This document shows, piece by piece, positions 23,832 through 34,979 of a DNA stretch of 64,000 nt. The DNA comes from Geosiphon pyriformis. Taxonomy: Eukaryota; Glomeromycota; Glomeromycetes; Archaeosporales; Geosiphonaceae. The translations under genes and the position numbers were made by a program. Each line of letters opens with the position of its first letter. The stretch's first letter is position 1. Location: positions 523,107 through 587,106 of the forward strand of contig JAAOMT010000213.1 in NCBI GenBank assembly GCA_016748015.1. The letters are read 5' to 3'. The notes under the pieces are model-generated. The model saw only the letters and a program-made list of their open reading frames with translations, ran no database searches and was not told where the DNA came from.

Positions 23832-24808
23832 TGTTACCAGCAGTTTTTGGTCTCTTTTCTTAAATATTGGTAATATTGATTTGCTGTGAATTCATGTTTT
23901 CAGGAAGTAATTGAACCTCCAATAACTGAATTTATCTTCAGATTATCTCCTATAATTTGAACTGCTGAACTTATAAGTAGAATGGCCAATTCCTTGCCAG
24001 TTACTTTATGTAGTTACATTGTAGTAAACGTTAACTCTTTCCCAGGAATTGCTCGTCTAGAAGCTCACTAAAAATGTGTAGTTACTTTGCTGTGAAAGTC
24101 AATTCTTCTACAGAAATCTCGTCTGTAGGCTACCCTAATAATTGTAATAAGAAAAAAAAAGAAAAAAATAAAAGAAATGTAAAAGAAATAGAATTTTGTC
24201 AAGAGAAACGTTTTTTATCCAGGCCTGAAGTCACTAACAGTTTACTGAAATTGGTAGCTAATCAATTTCGAAATGTTAGTTGGGTTTTGAAGATTTTTTC
24301 AAGTGCAATAATTAAAGAATTTGGTTTTTTTTCAAATTATTTGATATTTATTTCTTTTTGTGTGTGTAGAAATGGTTCTAAGTGATAAATCTAAAGTAAG
24401 ATACATTTTCTCAAAAAGAGAAGCTCTTCTTTTATACAACTTGTTGTAGTACTAATGTATGAACTTGCATTTTTTCTCTTTGCTCAAATTTTGGTGAACT
24501 AAAGATACATTTTGATGAACTACAAGTTATTTTGATAAACTATTGATTAATTTGGGTGAACTATTCATAATTTCGACAAATTTCTGTAAATTTTAGCAAA
24601 TTTTTGAATGTTACAAAGTTCAGGGTATTGTGTAATTTGATCATCCTACTCTCTGTTATACTAATTAGATTATTTTAATTGAATTGTGATATGTGATGAT
24701 TGATTAAATAATAAATAATAATTTGAAATAATATTAATATACTGATTAATTAAAGGAATTATAAGAGTAATTTTATGCTAATTAATAGCTAAAATTCTAC
24801 TGGTAACA
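23832..24808 (-). repeat. 5' LTR of element A1
   Basis: The plus strand reads TGTTACCAGCAG to TACTGGTAACA; its partner is 4996-6010. CTTTTATA (TATAAAAG in element orientation) lies at 24429-24436. The flank ACAC (24809-24812) is followed at once by the resumed B1 gag frame. Confidence 0.93.
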
Positions 24809-24812
24809 ACAC

Positions 24813-25760
24813 CAAAACCATGCAAGTTATCTCCTATTTTCTCAAAGACATGGCACACTCTTGGTATTACAGTCTAGCCCAGAAACCTCAAAACTTTAAT
24901 GTCTTCAAATTAGAATTTTTGAGGTATTTTAGTGACAACAACAGCATCAACCGCTTGGCAAGTACTTTTACCACCATTAAACAAGAAGACACAAAAGCAG
25001 TCACCACTTACTTGGGATACTTCCATAGAAATCTGTGCCAAATTCAGGCAATCCAAGCTGACTACTTTACAGCACCACAGATCTTGAACCAATTCATCTG
25101 AAGATTGCACAGTAGCATCCTCCAGCGAGTATGTTTAATGCATCCAGTTGATCTCCCAACCGCCATGACTCATGCCAAAGATTTTGAAACCACCAAGTTA
25201 AAAGCTAACCACGTCCAAGCTGTGAATTTAGTAATGAATGGATCATCTGACCTGGATTCCAAGCTAAAACAATTCAGTGACAACATCAATCAGAAATTAG
25301 AGAGCTACTTAGCTGACAATTGTGCAATTTATCAGTCACCCCAACAACATAATGATTTAGAAAACGCAAATCATTTCCAGAATCAATCACGTCCAGAATC
25401 ATCCACTAATCAGTCACGACAGCCAGAAACGTGTGTTTATTACAACTATAATAAACAAGGGCATATTAGGACAAACTGCCATACTTATAGCAACTCATGA
25501 TCAGGAAATTATTATTGAAACCCTGATCGCCAGTTTCAGACTCCAAATCACCAATCCAATCAAGAGCAATATCAAAATGCTTACCTGCCTATGACACAGC
25601 AACCAATTTATCAGCCAACAATATATTAACCGCCCATTTATCAGCTGCAGTTACCAACAATTTATCAACCACAGCCACAAGTTATTTATCAGCCACAGCC
25701 TCAAATGATTTATCAATCTCAACAAGTTCAAATGCTGCACCAAAACTCAGCTATAATGAT
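24813..25760 (+). pseudogene. gag of B1, C-terminal part (after A1 insertion)
   Basis: The capsid-type domain resumes at KTMQVISYFLKDMAHSWYY and continues FLRYFSDNNSINRL and DLPTAMTHAKDFE, with one stop near 25099. The knuckle is CVYYNYNKQGHIRTNC, where the second Cys of CxxC is lost (B2 has the intact CHYCGKQEHIQIDC). A Gln/Pro/Tyr-rich repeat (YQPQPQ-like, about 25590-25740) follows. It is in the same frame as the protease downstream. Confidence 0.86.
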
Positions 25761-25799
25761 GTCAGAAAACCCGAGATTCAGAATCACCCAAAACTGAAG

Positions 25800-27440
25800 A
25801 TCAGTGATAGTTGTTCATCAACCGATCTCCAGTTCATCAGGCCAACAATCAGGATCTCGTCAGCGGAATTCAGGTATCGGTTCTATCCAAAACCCAAATT
25901 CTCAGAATTATTTAAGTCTCCTGGTTATCCCAGAAGATGTTACCTCCAACAACCCAGAACTCAATCAACAACCAACAATACTTACCAACAACATCTCACC
26001 AGCAATCGTTACCAACAACAAGTCTTTAGCAGCCATCTTTTTGTTTGAACTTGAGAAAGTTACATCAGTCCCCTTATTCAGTGAAGCAGCTCTGAAAAAA
26101 AAACCCATTACTGCCATGTACATTGATGTGAAAGTTAATGGCCATTCTATCAAGTTAATTCTTGACAGTGGTTTAGCAAGCAGTATTATTACACAACAAC
26201 TCATGAATTAATTAGATCACTGAGTTGATCGAACTGCCAGTGCTAAAATCATCACTGCCAATGGTGCCACGAAAATGCCTATTGGTGAAATTGACAACTT
26301 CTCAATTGAAGTTAATGACATCATTACTCCCATCAAAGTTTTGGTAATAGAAGCAACCCAATACCAAGCACTAGTGGGCAATGATTGGTTGTCTAAAAAC
26401 AATGTTGTTCTCAACTGGACCATACAGGAGCTCCAGCTCAGCCAAAATGGCCAACACATGCAAGTACTGACAATGTGTGGCCATTTCAAATCTAACAATG
26501 TCACAACATTAGCACTGCTTATTGACCTCAAGAAGGAAAAACTAAAGCTTACTTGGGAGGTGTACCAAGTATCGTGGACTGATATTGACCACAATAAACT
26601 GCCACCAATATTCATCTGGGATGATGATAACAATAGAAAGAAGGAACAAGAAAAAGAACCTACCTGTGGAACCACTATCGACGCTTGGACCGATGACAAA
26701 GACCACCACAAGCTACCACCAATACGATTGTGGGATGACAACTCCAAGGGAAAGCAAAGAAAGGAACTTACCTGGGAAACGTACGACCTGATCTGGACCA
26801 ACAATGATGAAAGGGAACCAACACTGAGCTGGAAATGGAAAGAAAGCAACAAAGGGAAAAAAAAAGCAAAAGAAGAAGAGCCACTGCCAACAAACCCATA
26901 TACCTCCTATTAATACACAATACCACAACAATTCACCTATCGCCGACCCAAACTAGTGTGCATTAATTGTGGCAAGAAATTGTCATCAATGGGCGCATGC
27001 TGTGGCGATGATGAAAAATATCAGATGGCAACCAAATTCTATTGTCGCACATGCCTTGTCGAATGTTTTGGAAAACCAAAATGAATAGAAAAATGGGATA
27101 ATACACCATGTTTAGCCTGTAAAGAAACTCTCCTCAATAAAAGAATGTGGAACAACATTCCTGGGAGAGGAGGAATGTGCAATGTTTCTTGCCAATACAC
27201 AATCCTCATCAGTGACTGGGTCAAGAAAAGGACACCAATAGAAGCCACCTGGAGAAGAGCTGTACAGTGATTGGACAGTTGTCCACATAATGACGATGAA
27301 TTATGGCGAATGGTAATCACCAACATTGAAGGCGCATTACCAAAAGAAATCAGGACAATTAAAAACAACCCACCAGAACCCATCGAGCTTAACTGAGATG
27401 CAGAGCCAGTCATAAATTTCCTGGAACCAGAAGAGTTCCA
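25800..27440 (+). pseudogene. Aspartic protease and Cys-rich module of B1
   Basis: The protease has LILDSGLASSIITQQLMN (about 26155-26210) with D-S-G intact, then a stop, then MPIGEIDNFSIEVN and IEATQYQALVGNDWLS. A charged linker carries an imperfect repeat with WDDDN and DHNKLPPI/DHHKLPPI (about 26560-26780). The Cys-rich module follows: CINCGKKLSSMGACCG, FYCRTC, CLACKETL and MCNVSCQYTI. CxxC pairs and spacing match family A. The large antisense frame over this region (26217-26852) is a shadow. Confidence 0.82.
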
Positions 27441-27456
27441 TAAACACTACCAAAAC

Positions 27457-28656
27457 TTGGCACCCATTAGAGAGGAGCAAGAACAACGGCTAGCACAGTT
27501 AAATACAAGACTGTGTCACCATTGTTTAATTTCCAGTGACTTTGAATATTGTGACAATTGTGACCTCATTTACAATCCACCACCATGCATGATCTACACA
27601 ATCCCTGAAAAGGAAGAACCAATTAGCAGCTGCACATCGGAGTCAGAATCACCATTTGATTCTGATTCAAACTCCGATAACGACAACGATAAGAATAACG
27701 GTTCCAGCTCTATTCAAAATGGCAATAACAATGACAACAATATCAACTCAAATTCAAACTCTGACTTAAACTATGAACAATATATCGTACTTTCTAACCT
27801 TACCAAGGAACAAAAACTGAAATGGTTCAGCGATAATAATAAAGGTATTATGCCAGAATGTATACATAATATTGATGCTGGATTTGACTTGAGGTATCCA
27901 AGAAAAAATGCCATCAAATTGGAACCACATTTGTGCATCTGCATTGATCTGAAAATAGCACTAGAAATCCCAGCAACAACAATGATTCAATTAGCATCCC
28001 AGAGTAGTTTAGTGAAAAGAGAAATAAACATCAAAGGAGGAATAATTAATGCAGAATATGTAGAAAATATCATTGCTATGCTACAAAATGACTCAGAAAA
28101 GACCTATGTTATAAAGCCAAATGAAAGAATAGCACAAGCAATATTCCTGTCTCTGGTGAAAATAGCTCAGTTAGTGTCAGTGGGAAATAAGAAAGAATTA
28201 GGAATAACAGCTAAAGGGATACAGGGATTTAGATCAACAGGTAGAATAGATGTATTAGTTAATATAGTGGAAGAAAAAATTGTTGACCAAGGAAAAATTA
28301 TCTCAACCAGCCAAGCAATTTCCATTCCACCATATAACCAGTACATGGTAGTCATAGAGAGAAAAATGAAGGATCAAGCACAAATTTTTGAAGTAGAAGC
28401 AAGCCTTTGTGAATTAGGAGAAATTGAATTTATCAATCTACACATACCAGCCAAGAGTCATAACCATATCAAAATTCTCATCTACAACAATACTGAAAAT
28501 ATTGTAAAGATACCAAAAAGAACCACTCTCAAATATTTAACCATAGAAATTGAAGATCAAGCACCAAGCAGCATTCCAGATTTTCCACAGCTTTGTGAAT
28601 ATGTGGACATTACATCACAAACAATCTATGGACAAAACAAATGTTATTTGCTATAA
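27457..28656 (+). pseudogene. Zinc-like motif, dUTPase domain and linker of B1
   Basis: About 399 codons are open. The first part holds LCHHCLISSDFEYCDNC (two CxxC pairs) and a Ser/Asn/Asp-rich acidic spacer. The dUTPase domain then shows NIDAGFDLRYPRKN (motif 1), SQSSLVKREINIKGG (2), GIINAEYVENIIAML (3), ERIAQAIFLSL (4) and KGIQGFRSTGR (5). In motif 3 the catalytic Asp is Asn (IINAEY against IIDAGY in B2), so this copy should be inactive. A linker domain with QAISIPPYNQYM and YVDITSQTIYGQ precedes RT. Confidence 0.88.
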
Positions 28657-28689
28657 CCAGAACAATTAGAACAGATAAACATGTAAAAT

Positions 28690-29393
28690 CTAGACCCACT
28701 TCAACAGATACAACTAAAGATATTACTCAATAATTTCAATGACATCTTTGTCAGTAAAAACAAATTTGGCAGAATTGATATTATTCAGCATCAGATCAAG
28801 ACTGGAGATGTAATGCCAATCAAACAGTGAGCATACAAGATATCACCAGCCAGCCATGAAATTATCTGTCAAGAGATCAACCAAATGCTTGACAATGGGC
28901 TAATTCAGCCATCAATGAGCCCATGGTCGTCACCAGTGGTACTCATTCAGAAGAAAAATGGAAAGATTTGCTTTTGTGTGGATTATAGAAAGCTTAATAG
29001 AGTTACTTATGGAAACAGCTATCCAACTCCACGAATTCAAGAATTATTTGATGCTTTCAGTGGAAACAAATGGTTCTCAACATTAGACTTGGACAGTAGT
29101 TATTGGCAAGTAGCTATGGATCTAGCAGACAAAGAAAAGATGGCTTTCACAATAAGAGAAGAGAATTTTGAGTTTGAAATCATGGCATTCGGTTTAATGA
29201 ATGTTCTAGCCACATTTCAATGGCTAATAGAAATAGTATACACTAGCTTATTATGGAAATCAGTAGTATTCTATCTGGATGACACCAATGTGTTCTCAAA
29301 AACATTTGATGATCATTTTCATTATCTCCAACAAGTATTCGAAAGACTATGACAAGCAGGATTGAAGCTAAATGCAACTAAATGTTTTTTCGG
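28690..29393 (+). pseudogene. RT of B1, N-terminal part (before B2 insertion)
   Basis: PASHEIICQEINQMLDNGL, SPWSSPVVLIQKKNGK, STLDLDSSYWQV and the catalytic FYLDDTNVFSK (about 29272-29304, intact YLDD) identify RT. B2 interrupts it at NATKCFFG. The frame resumes at 39579 with KTELKFLGHIVSKDG. Stops lie near 28829 and 29350. Confidence 0.9.
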
Positions 29394-30256
29394 TGTTACC
29401 GGTAATTATTTCTGCTGTTGAATTAAATAACAAACCCGTAACTTGGTGCTCAAAAGCTACTTCCATTGAGGCTGTTCTAAAGGTGCTGTATCTGAAGGTT
29501 TTGATGGATCTGAAGGTTTTGGTTGATCTGAAAGTTTTGGTTGAGTCTTTTGTATAATAGACAGAGATTCAATAGTATTGATAGTAGAGATATTTTCCAA
29601 GAGTTTTCCCAATTTCTTTCTCAGCGTGGTGGCTGGATTTAGTCTGGCAGTTGTGCCCTTTTGGTAAGTTATCCAATAATATATAAAATCCTATCCATAT
29701 TTCTGGGTCTTTTACCAGGCTATTCTTGACGTCAATAACTCAGCGCTTAATCTTTTATCAATTAGTATATATAACAACAAATCAAAATAAAATAAAAAAA
29801 AAGAAATAAAAGAAAATAAAGAAAGCAAAGAAATAAGCCAAGGCAATTTGCAGATTAGTATCTCGTCAATAGTCGTGATCAAGAGCTATTGTTCCAGCGT
29901 GGTTAAGTATCAATTACTATCAACATAAAGGGTTGATAGTGGGAAGTGAATTTGAGATATGAAATAATTATTTATTTGATGATTGTGTTTCTAGGTTAAG
30001 GATTCTGTGGTATCAATTCTGTCTTTTCTGTTTCTAACACTACTGCTATATATACATAATTGAGATTCCTCAATTTCTCAATTCTTCACGACAGGAATTC
30101 TGGAATTCTGGAATCCTGCAATTTCTCGTTGGGAATCCTGAAATTCCTGAAATCCTGTAATTCCTGAGAGGAATCTTGGAATTCCACATTTACTATGCTT
30201 CTTTCTGATTGGCTAATAATTATGTTAATATATTTCTTATATTTCTATGAGTAACA
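29394..30256 (-). repeat. 3' LTR of element B2
   Basis: The plus strand reads TGTTACCGGTAATTATTTC to CTATGAGTAACA; its partner is 38672-39574. It holds the GGAATTCC-type words (30070-30190). Next to it the minus-strand polypurine tract AAAAGAAGAGAATAA spans 30257-30271. Confidence 0.92.
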
Positions 30257-30269
30257 TTATTCTCTTCTT

Positions 30270-30929
30270 TTAATATTGAGCTCTGTTAAAATCTAAATCA
30301 TGTAATTCCCTCTCTTGAAGTATTTTCTGGATTTCGTTTTCGAGAATTACTTGTGTTATTTGGGTCTGTAATTCTTTAAATTGAGCATTGGTAATTTTTC
30401 CCTATTGATTACTGGTAACCAGATCCATTGCTCTGTTGAACAATATTTCTGGTTTATCTTGAAAGACTGTGTGTATTTGGTATATGGCTCGGGCTTGTGT
30501 GGATAAGTTGTTTTTTCCCACAAAATGTTCTAATTGTTGTAGTATTTTTTGGTCGAATAATTGCTTTGTTTTATCTGTATATAAATTCTGGATATTTACG
30601 TGTTGTCCCAAGTAAAAATAACAATAGTTTTGTGGAAATTGTTGTATCCACCAATTCCAAGTTTCTTTAGTCAACTCTTGATATAGTGACTCTTTTGTTG
30701 ATTCTTTTATTGCTAATTTTACTTTTGCCATAATTTTGTCCACAGTATTTTCAGTTTTCTTCCGTGTTCTAAGTTGAAATGTCTTTCTAGTATCTTGATA
30801 TCAAATGGTTTGTTGATTGATTGTAATCTCCATTTCTTGGTGTTGGATTAATTGAAAGAGTTGTTGTGCTAGTGAGTGAATGTTGTCTGTAATTTCCATT
30901 TTTCTGATATTTCCTGTCGTGTCTACCAT
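30270..30929 (-). pseudogene. ORF3 of element B2
   Basis: It starts ATG at 30929 (MVDTTGNIRKMEITDNIH) and ends TAA at 30270-30272, beside the polypurine tract, 219 codons in one frame with two in-frame stops (after NQQTI and TSNQ). Conserved with B1 are IHSLAQQLFQLIQHQEMEIT, ETWNWWIQQFPQNYCYFYLG and ARAIYQIHTVFQDKPEI. The last third (ITNAQFKELQTQITQVIL) aligns in style with LTELKFQQFSDQITSIIL of family A, so A and B ORF3 look homologous. There is no membrane segment or known catalytic motif. Function unknown. Confidence 0.72.
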
Positions 30930-30959
30930 GTCTTTATATATTCTTTTGATGAATCAATT

Positions 30960-32336
30960 TAACGTGTTGTTGTCGATAATAATGATTGGTTCCCGATCTC
31001 ATGGAATCTCATCTGGTTGGACTAGTATTCTCTGTACTCCTAATTGTGGAATATTACTGGTAGATGGTAGTGTAATGTTGTGATATGGTTTCAGTCGATC
31101 TCCATGTGCTGCTTTGGTTAAAATTTTGTTATCCAATCTTAATTTGTAAGCTCCATTTCCTAGAATTTCTTCTATGTGAAATGGTCCATCCCATTTGGGG
31201 TCAAATTTTCCACTCCATTGTTTTTCCGCTTTGGTATGATGTAGTAATACTTTGTCTCCGATCTTGAATTCAACTGGTTTGTCTAGTAGTTGACTATCGT
31301 GTCTTTCTTTCTGTGTTTCTTGTAACTTTTGGATATTATCAGCTGCTCTTCTTTGTTTGTTTTCCAATGTTTCCATTAAGTCATATGTTTTTCTCAGCAA
31401 TGTTTCTTGAAAATTTTCCTCTGTTATTGGTTCAGCTAGATATGTATTAATTTCTCTCTCTACTGATAACATTGCTATTCTCTCATATACTAATTCAAAT
31501 GGTGTTGCTTGTGTAGTATCTTGTTTTGTTGTCCAATAAGCAAATAGTACTGATGGTATGAACAAATCCCAATCGTTCTGGTTTTCTTGGCTAAGCTTGG
31601 CTATTGCTTCACACAATGTTCTGTTGAATCTTTCTACTAATTCATTGGTTTGTGGATGGTATAATGATAATAATGGTCTCTTGATTCCGAATCTTTGGCT
31701 TAATTCTGTTAATGTTCTGTTCACAAAATGAGTTCCTTGGTCTGATAATAATTCTTTTGGACATCCATGTTGACAAATCAAATCCTGATGAACAAATTCG
31801 GCAACAGATTCTGCATCCGCTCTTTGAATTGCTTTCGTCTCTGGCCATTTAGTGAGATAGTTCATAGCTACTGCTATGTATCTGTTTCCTCTGCTGGTGA
31901 TTGTTAATGGTCCCACTAAATTAATTCCTATATGGTCAAATGGTTGTCCCACTTTGATTGGTCTTAATGGTTCACTGGATCTTGTTTCTCCTCTTTTTTG
32001 ACAAGCATCACAATTTTTCACATATTGAATGATGTCTGGATACATTGATGGCCAATAGTATCTTTTTCTAGTTCTTTCTATGGTTGCTTCTTTGTGAAAA
32101 TGTCCTGCTGTTGGATTTGAGTGCATGTTGAATAATATTGTTTCTTTTTTTGGCTCCATAATTACTCTGGTTGGTTGATCTGAATCCCTTCTATTTTTCC
32201 GATAAAGTATATTTTGATGAGTGATAAAATATTTTGATTGTTGTTTAATACTCCTTCGTTCCGTATGAGATAAATTCTTCTTGAACTGTTGAGTGTTTAG
32301 ATAATGTTGCAATTGTTGATATTTTTGTATGTTCAT
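30960..32336 (-). pseudogene. Integrase of element B2
   Basis: This is the least damaged integrase here: 445 codons open from ATG at 32336 (MNIQKYQQLQHYLNT). The H2C2 zinc finger is H-S-N-P-T-A-G-H plus CDACQKRGE. The core has GINLVGPLT, ELLSDQGTHF and YHPQTNELVERFNRTLCEA, the normal D, D, E spacing by eye. The C-terminal domain has FKIGDKVLLHHTKAEKQWSG and LRLDNKILTKAAHGDRLKPY. There is no chromodomain. The open frame ends VQPDEIP at a TGA, with about ten family residues beyond it. Confidence 0.9.
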
Positions 32337-32399
32337 TTTTTGTTGTATTTTTCCATTGGTATTGTTCTGGTTTTATTATATTTTTGGGTTGAAATGTTC

Positions 32400-33795
32400 T
32401 TAGATTTGTCTTATTTGCAATAAACTGTCAGCATTTCCATTGTCTTTTCTCTTTTTGTAATATATGGTATAATTGTATGGTGCAAGTGCCATTTTCTATC
32501 TTGACTGTCTTCCATCTCCAAATTCTTATTTTTGGAGTAATGTTAATCTCTTGTGATTTGTGTATACTTCAAACTTCTGGCTCAAGTATTCTTTCCATTT
32601 TATGACGGCCCAGTATATTGCTAAGTGTTCTTGTTCTGGTGTTCCATAGTTCTTTTTGGCTGGTGTTAAATCTCTGCTGGCATATGTTACTGGATGTTCT
32701 CTGCCATCCGGTCCTCTCTGAGATAATACTGCTCCCAATGCTTGGCTGGATGCATTGGTGGTGATGATGAATGGTTTGCTGTAATCTGGATAGATCAGTA
32801 CTGGAGCTTGGATGAGCTTTTTCCTCAGAATATCAAAAGCTTCTTGTTGACTTTCTGTTCATTCATATTTCGCATTTTTGTTTTATAGTTGATTGAGTGG
32901 CTGTGCTATTTTGGAAAAGTTCTTGATAAAACGACAATAGTAGCTAGCAAATCCCAAGAATGATTTCAGTTCTGTTATATTAGTCGGCACTGGAAAGTTC
33001 TTTACTATCTCTATTTTCTCTGGATCCATTTTGATGCTGTCTTTGCTGACTATGTGTTCTAAGAATTTGAGTTCCGTCTTGCCAAAGAAGCATTTTGTCG
33101 CATTTAACTTTAGTTCTGCACTTTTCAGTCTTTCGAACACTTGTTGAAGATAATGAAGATAATCATCAAATGTCTTTGAGAATATATTGGTGTTGTCCAA
33201 GTATACAACTACTGATTTCCACAATAAGCCAGTATAAATGATTTCTATTAGCCGTTGAAAAGTTGCTGGGGCATTGGTTAAGCCGAATGGCATTACTTCA
33301 AATTCAAAATTCTCTTCTCTAGTAGTAAATGCTGTCTTCTCTTTGTTAGCTGAATTCATGGCTACTTGCCAGTAACTACTGTTTAAATCTAATGTGGAGA
33401 ACCATTTGTTCCCACCGAAAGCATCAAATAATTTCTGTATTCGTGGAGTTGAATAACTGTCTCCACGAGTTACACCATTGAGTTTCCTATAGTCTACACA
33501 AAACCAGATTTTTCCATTTTTCTTACGGACAAGTACCACTGGTGACAACCATAGACTTATTGATGGTTGAATTAGTCCGTTGTCAAGCATTCTGTTTATT
33601 TCTTGATGAATAATCTCATGGCTGGCTGGTGGCACTCTGTATGCTCTTTGTTTGATTGGCATTGCATCTCCAGTCTTGATCTAATGCTGGATGATGTTAG
33701 TTTGGCCAAACTCATTTTTGCTGGCAAAGATGTCGTTGAAATTGTTGAGTAACATTTTGAGCTGCATACATTGAAGTGGATCTAAGTTTCCCATG
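32400..33795 (-). pseudogene. RT and RNase H of element B2
   Basis: The RT has PPASHEIIHQEINRMLDNGL, VVLVRKKNGKIWFCVDYRKL and STLDLNSSYWQV. The catalytic box is VVYLDNTNIFSK, YLDD having become YLDN. RNase H has a stop near 32881, then TNASSQALGAVLSQRG (first catalytic Asp changed to Asn), YASRDLTPAKKNYGTPEQE and TLLQK, and ends IRQI before TAA (32400-32402). The unit is inactive by several criteria. Confidence 0.88.
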
Positions 33796-33818
33796 TTCAT
33801 TTGTTCCAATTGTTCTGG

Positions 33819-34973
33819 TTAGAGCAAATAACATTCGTCTCGTCCATAGATTGTCTGTGATGTGATGTCAACATATCCACAAAGTTGTGGAAAGTCTGGA
33901 ATAGAGTTTGGTGGTTGGTCTTCTATTTCTGTGGTTAGATATCTGATGGTGGTTCCTTCTGGTATATTGATAACATTACCAGTGTTGTTGTAGATGGGAA
34001 TTTTTATGCTGCTATAGCTTTTAGCTGATATGTGGAGATTGATCAACCCAATCTCTCCTGATTCACAAAGGGTTGCTTCTGCTTCAAAAATCTGTTCTTG
34101 CTCCTTTTCCTTCCTTTCTATTGCTAACATATACTGACTATATGGTGGAATGGAAATAGCTTGACCAGTTGAGATAATTTCTCTTTGGCCAACAATCTCT
34201 TCCTCCACCATATTAACTGATACCTCTATTCTATCCGTTAATCCAAATCCTTGTATTCCCCTTGTTGTTATTCCCAATTGCTCCCTCTTTCCCACTGACA
34301 CTAACTGAGCTACTCTAATCAGAGACAGGAATATTGCCTGTGCTATCTTTTCATTGGGCTCTATTATATAGGCCTTTTCTGAGTCATTTTGTAGCATGGC
34401 AATGATATTTTCTACATATCCCGCATCAATTATTCCTCCTCTTATATTGATTCCTCTTTTTGCTAAACTACTTCTAGATGCTAATTGAACCATTGTTGTT
34501 GCTGAAATTTCTAGTGCTATTTTCAGATCAATGCAGATATGTGAATGCGGTTCTAATTTGATGGCATCTTTTCCTGGATATCTCAGATCAAATCCTGCAT
34601 CAGTATCATGCACACATTCTGACATAATACCTTCCCCATTGTCACTATACTATTTCAACTCTTGTTCCTTGGAGAGATCTGGTAGTGTAATATATTGTTC
34701 ATAGTTTAAATCGGAGTTTGTATCTGAGTCAGAATCATTGTCATTGTCATTGTCATTTTGAACGGAGCTTGAACCATTGTTGTCATCATCATTGTCGGAG
34801 TTCGAATCGTGATTGATCGGCAATTCTGATTCTGATGTGCAGCTGCTGATTGGTTCTTCTTCTTCCGGGATCATGTAGATCATGCGTGGTGGTGGATTGT
34901 AAATGAGATCACACTCATCGCAATACTGAAAGTCACAGGGAATTAGATAGTGTTGACATAGTCGAGTGTTCAA
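33819..34973 (-). pseudogene. Zinc-like motif, dUTPase domain and linker of B2
   Basis: LCQHYLIPCDFQYCDECD is followed by an Asp/Asn/Ser-rich acidic spacer and one stop (near 34647). The dUTPase motifs are DTDAGFDLRYPGKD (1), SRSSLAKRGINIRGG (2), GIIDAGYVENIIAML (3, catalytic Asp and Tyr kept), EKIAQAIFLSL (4) and RGIQGFGLTDR (5, two changes from GFGSTG). The 268-codon stretch 34625-33819 is open. The position between protease and RT is the same as in all A copies. Confidence 0.88.
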
Positions 34974-34979
34974 CTGCTC

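Larger units (their letters stand above)
4996..24808 (-). mobile_element. Ty3/gypsy element A1, inserted in B1 gag and split by A2
   Basis: Reading right to left, A1 has a 5' LTR (23832-24808), primer-binding site, gag, protease, then the A2 insertion, then Cys-rich module, dUTPase, RT, RNase H, integrase, ORF3 and a 3' LTR (4996-6010). The flanks are ACGC (4992-4995) and ACAC (24809-24812), a 4-bp duplication differing by one CpG transition. Removing the element restores a B gag frame of the same length as the B2 copy. Without A2 it is about 9.9 kb. Confidence 0.92.

Noticed and set aside
26217-26852. A 211-codon minus-strand frame
   Set aside because: It lies exactly opposite the B1 protease and linker, whose plus-strand frame has recognisable motifs. 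The antisense frame reads as Ser/Phe/Leu-rich filler typical of a shadow.
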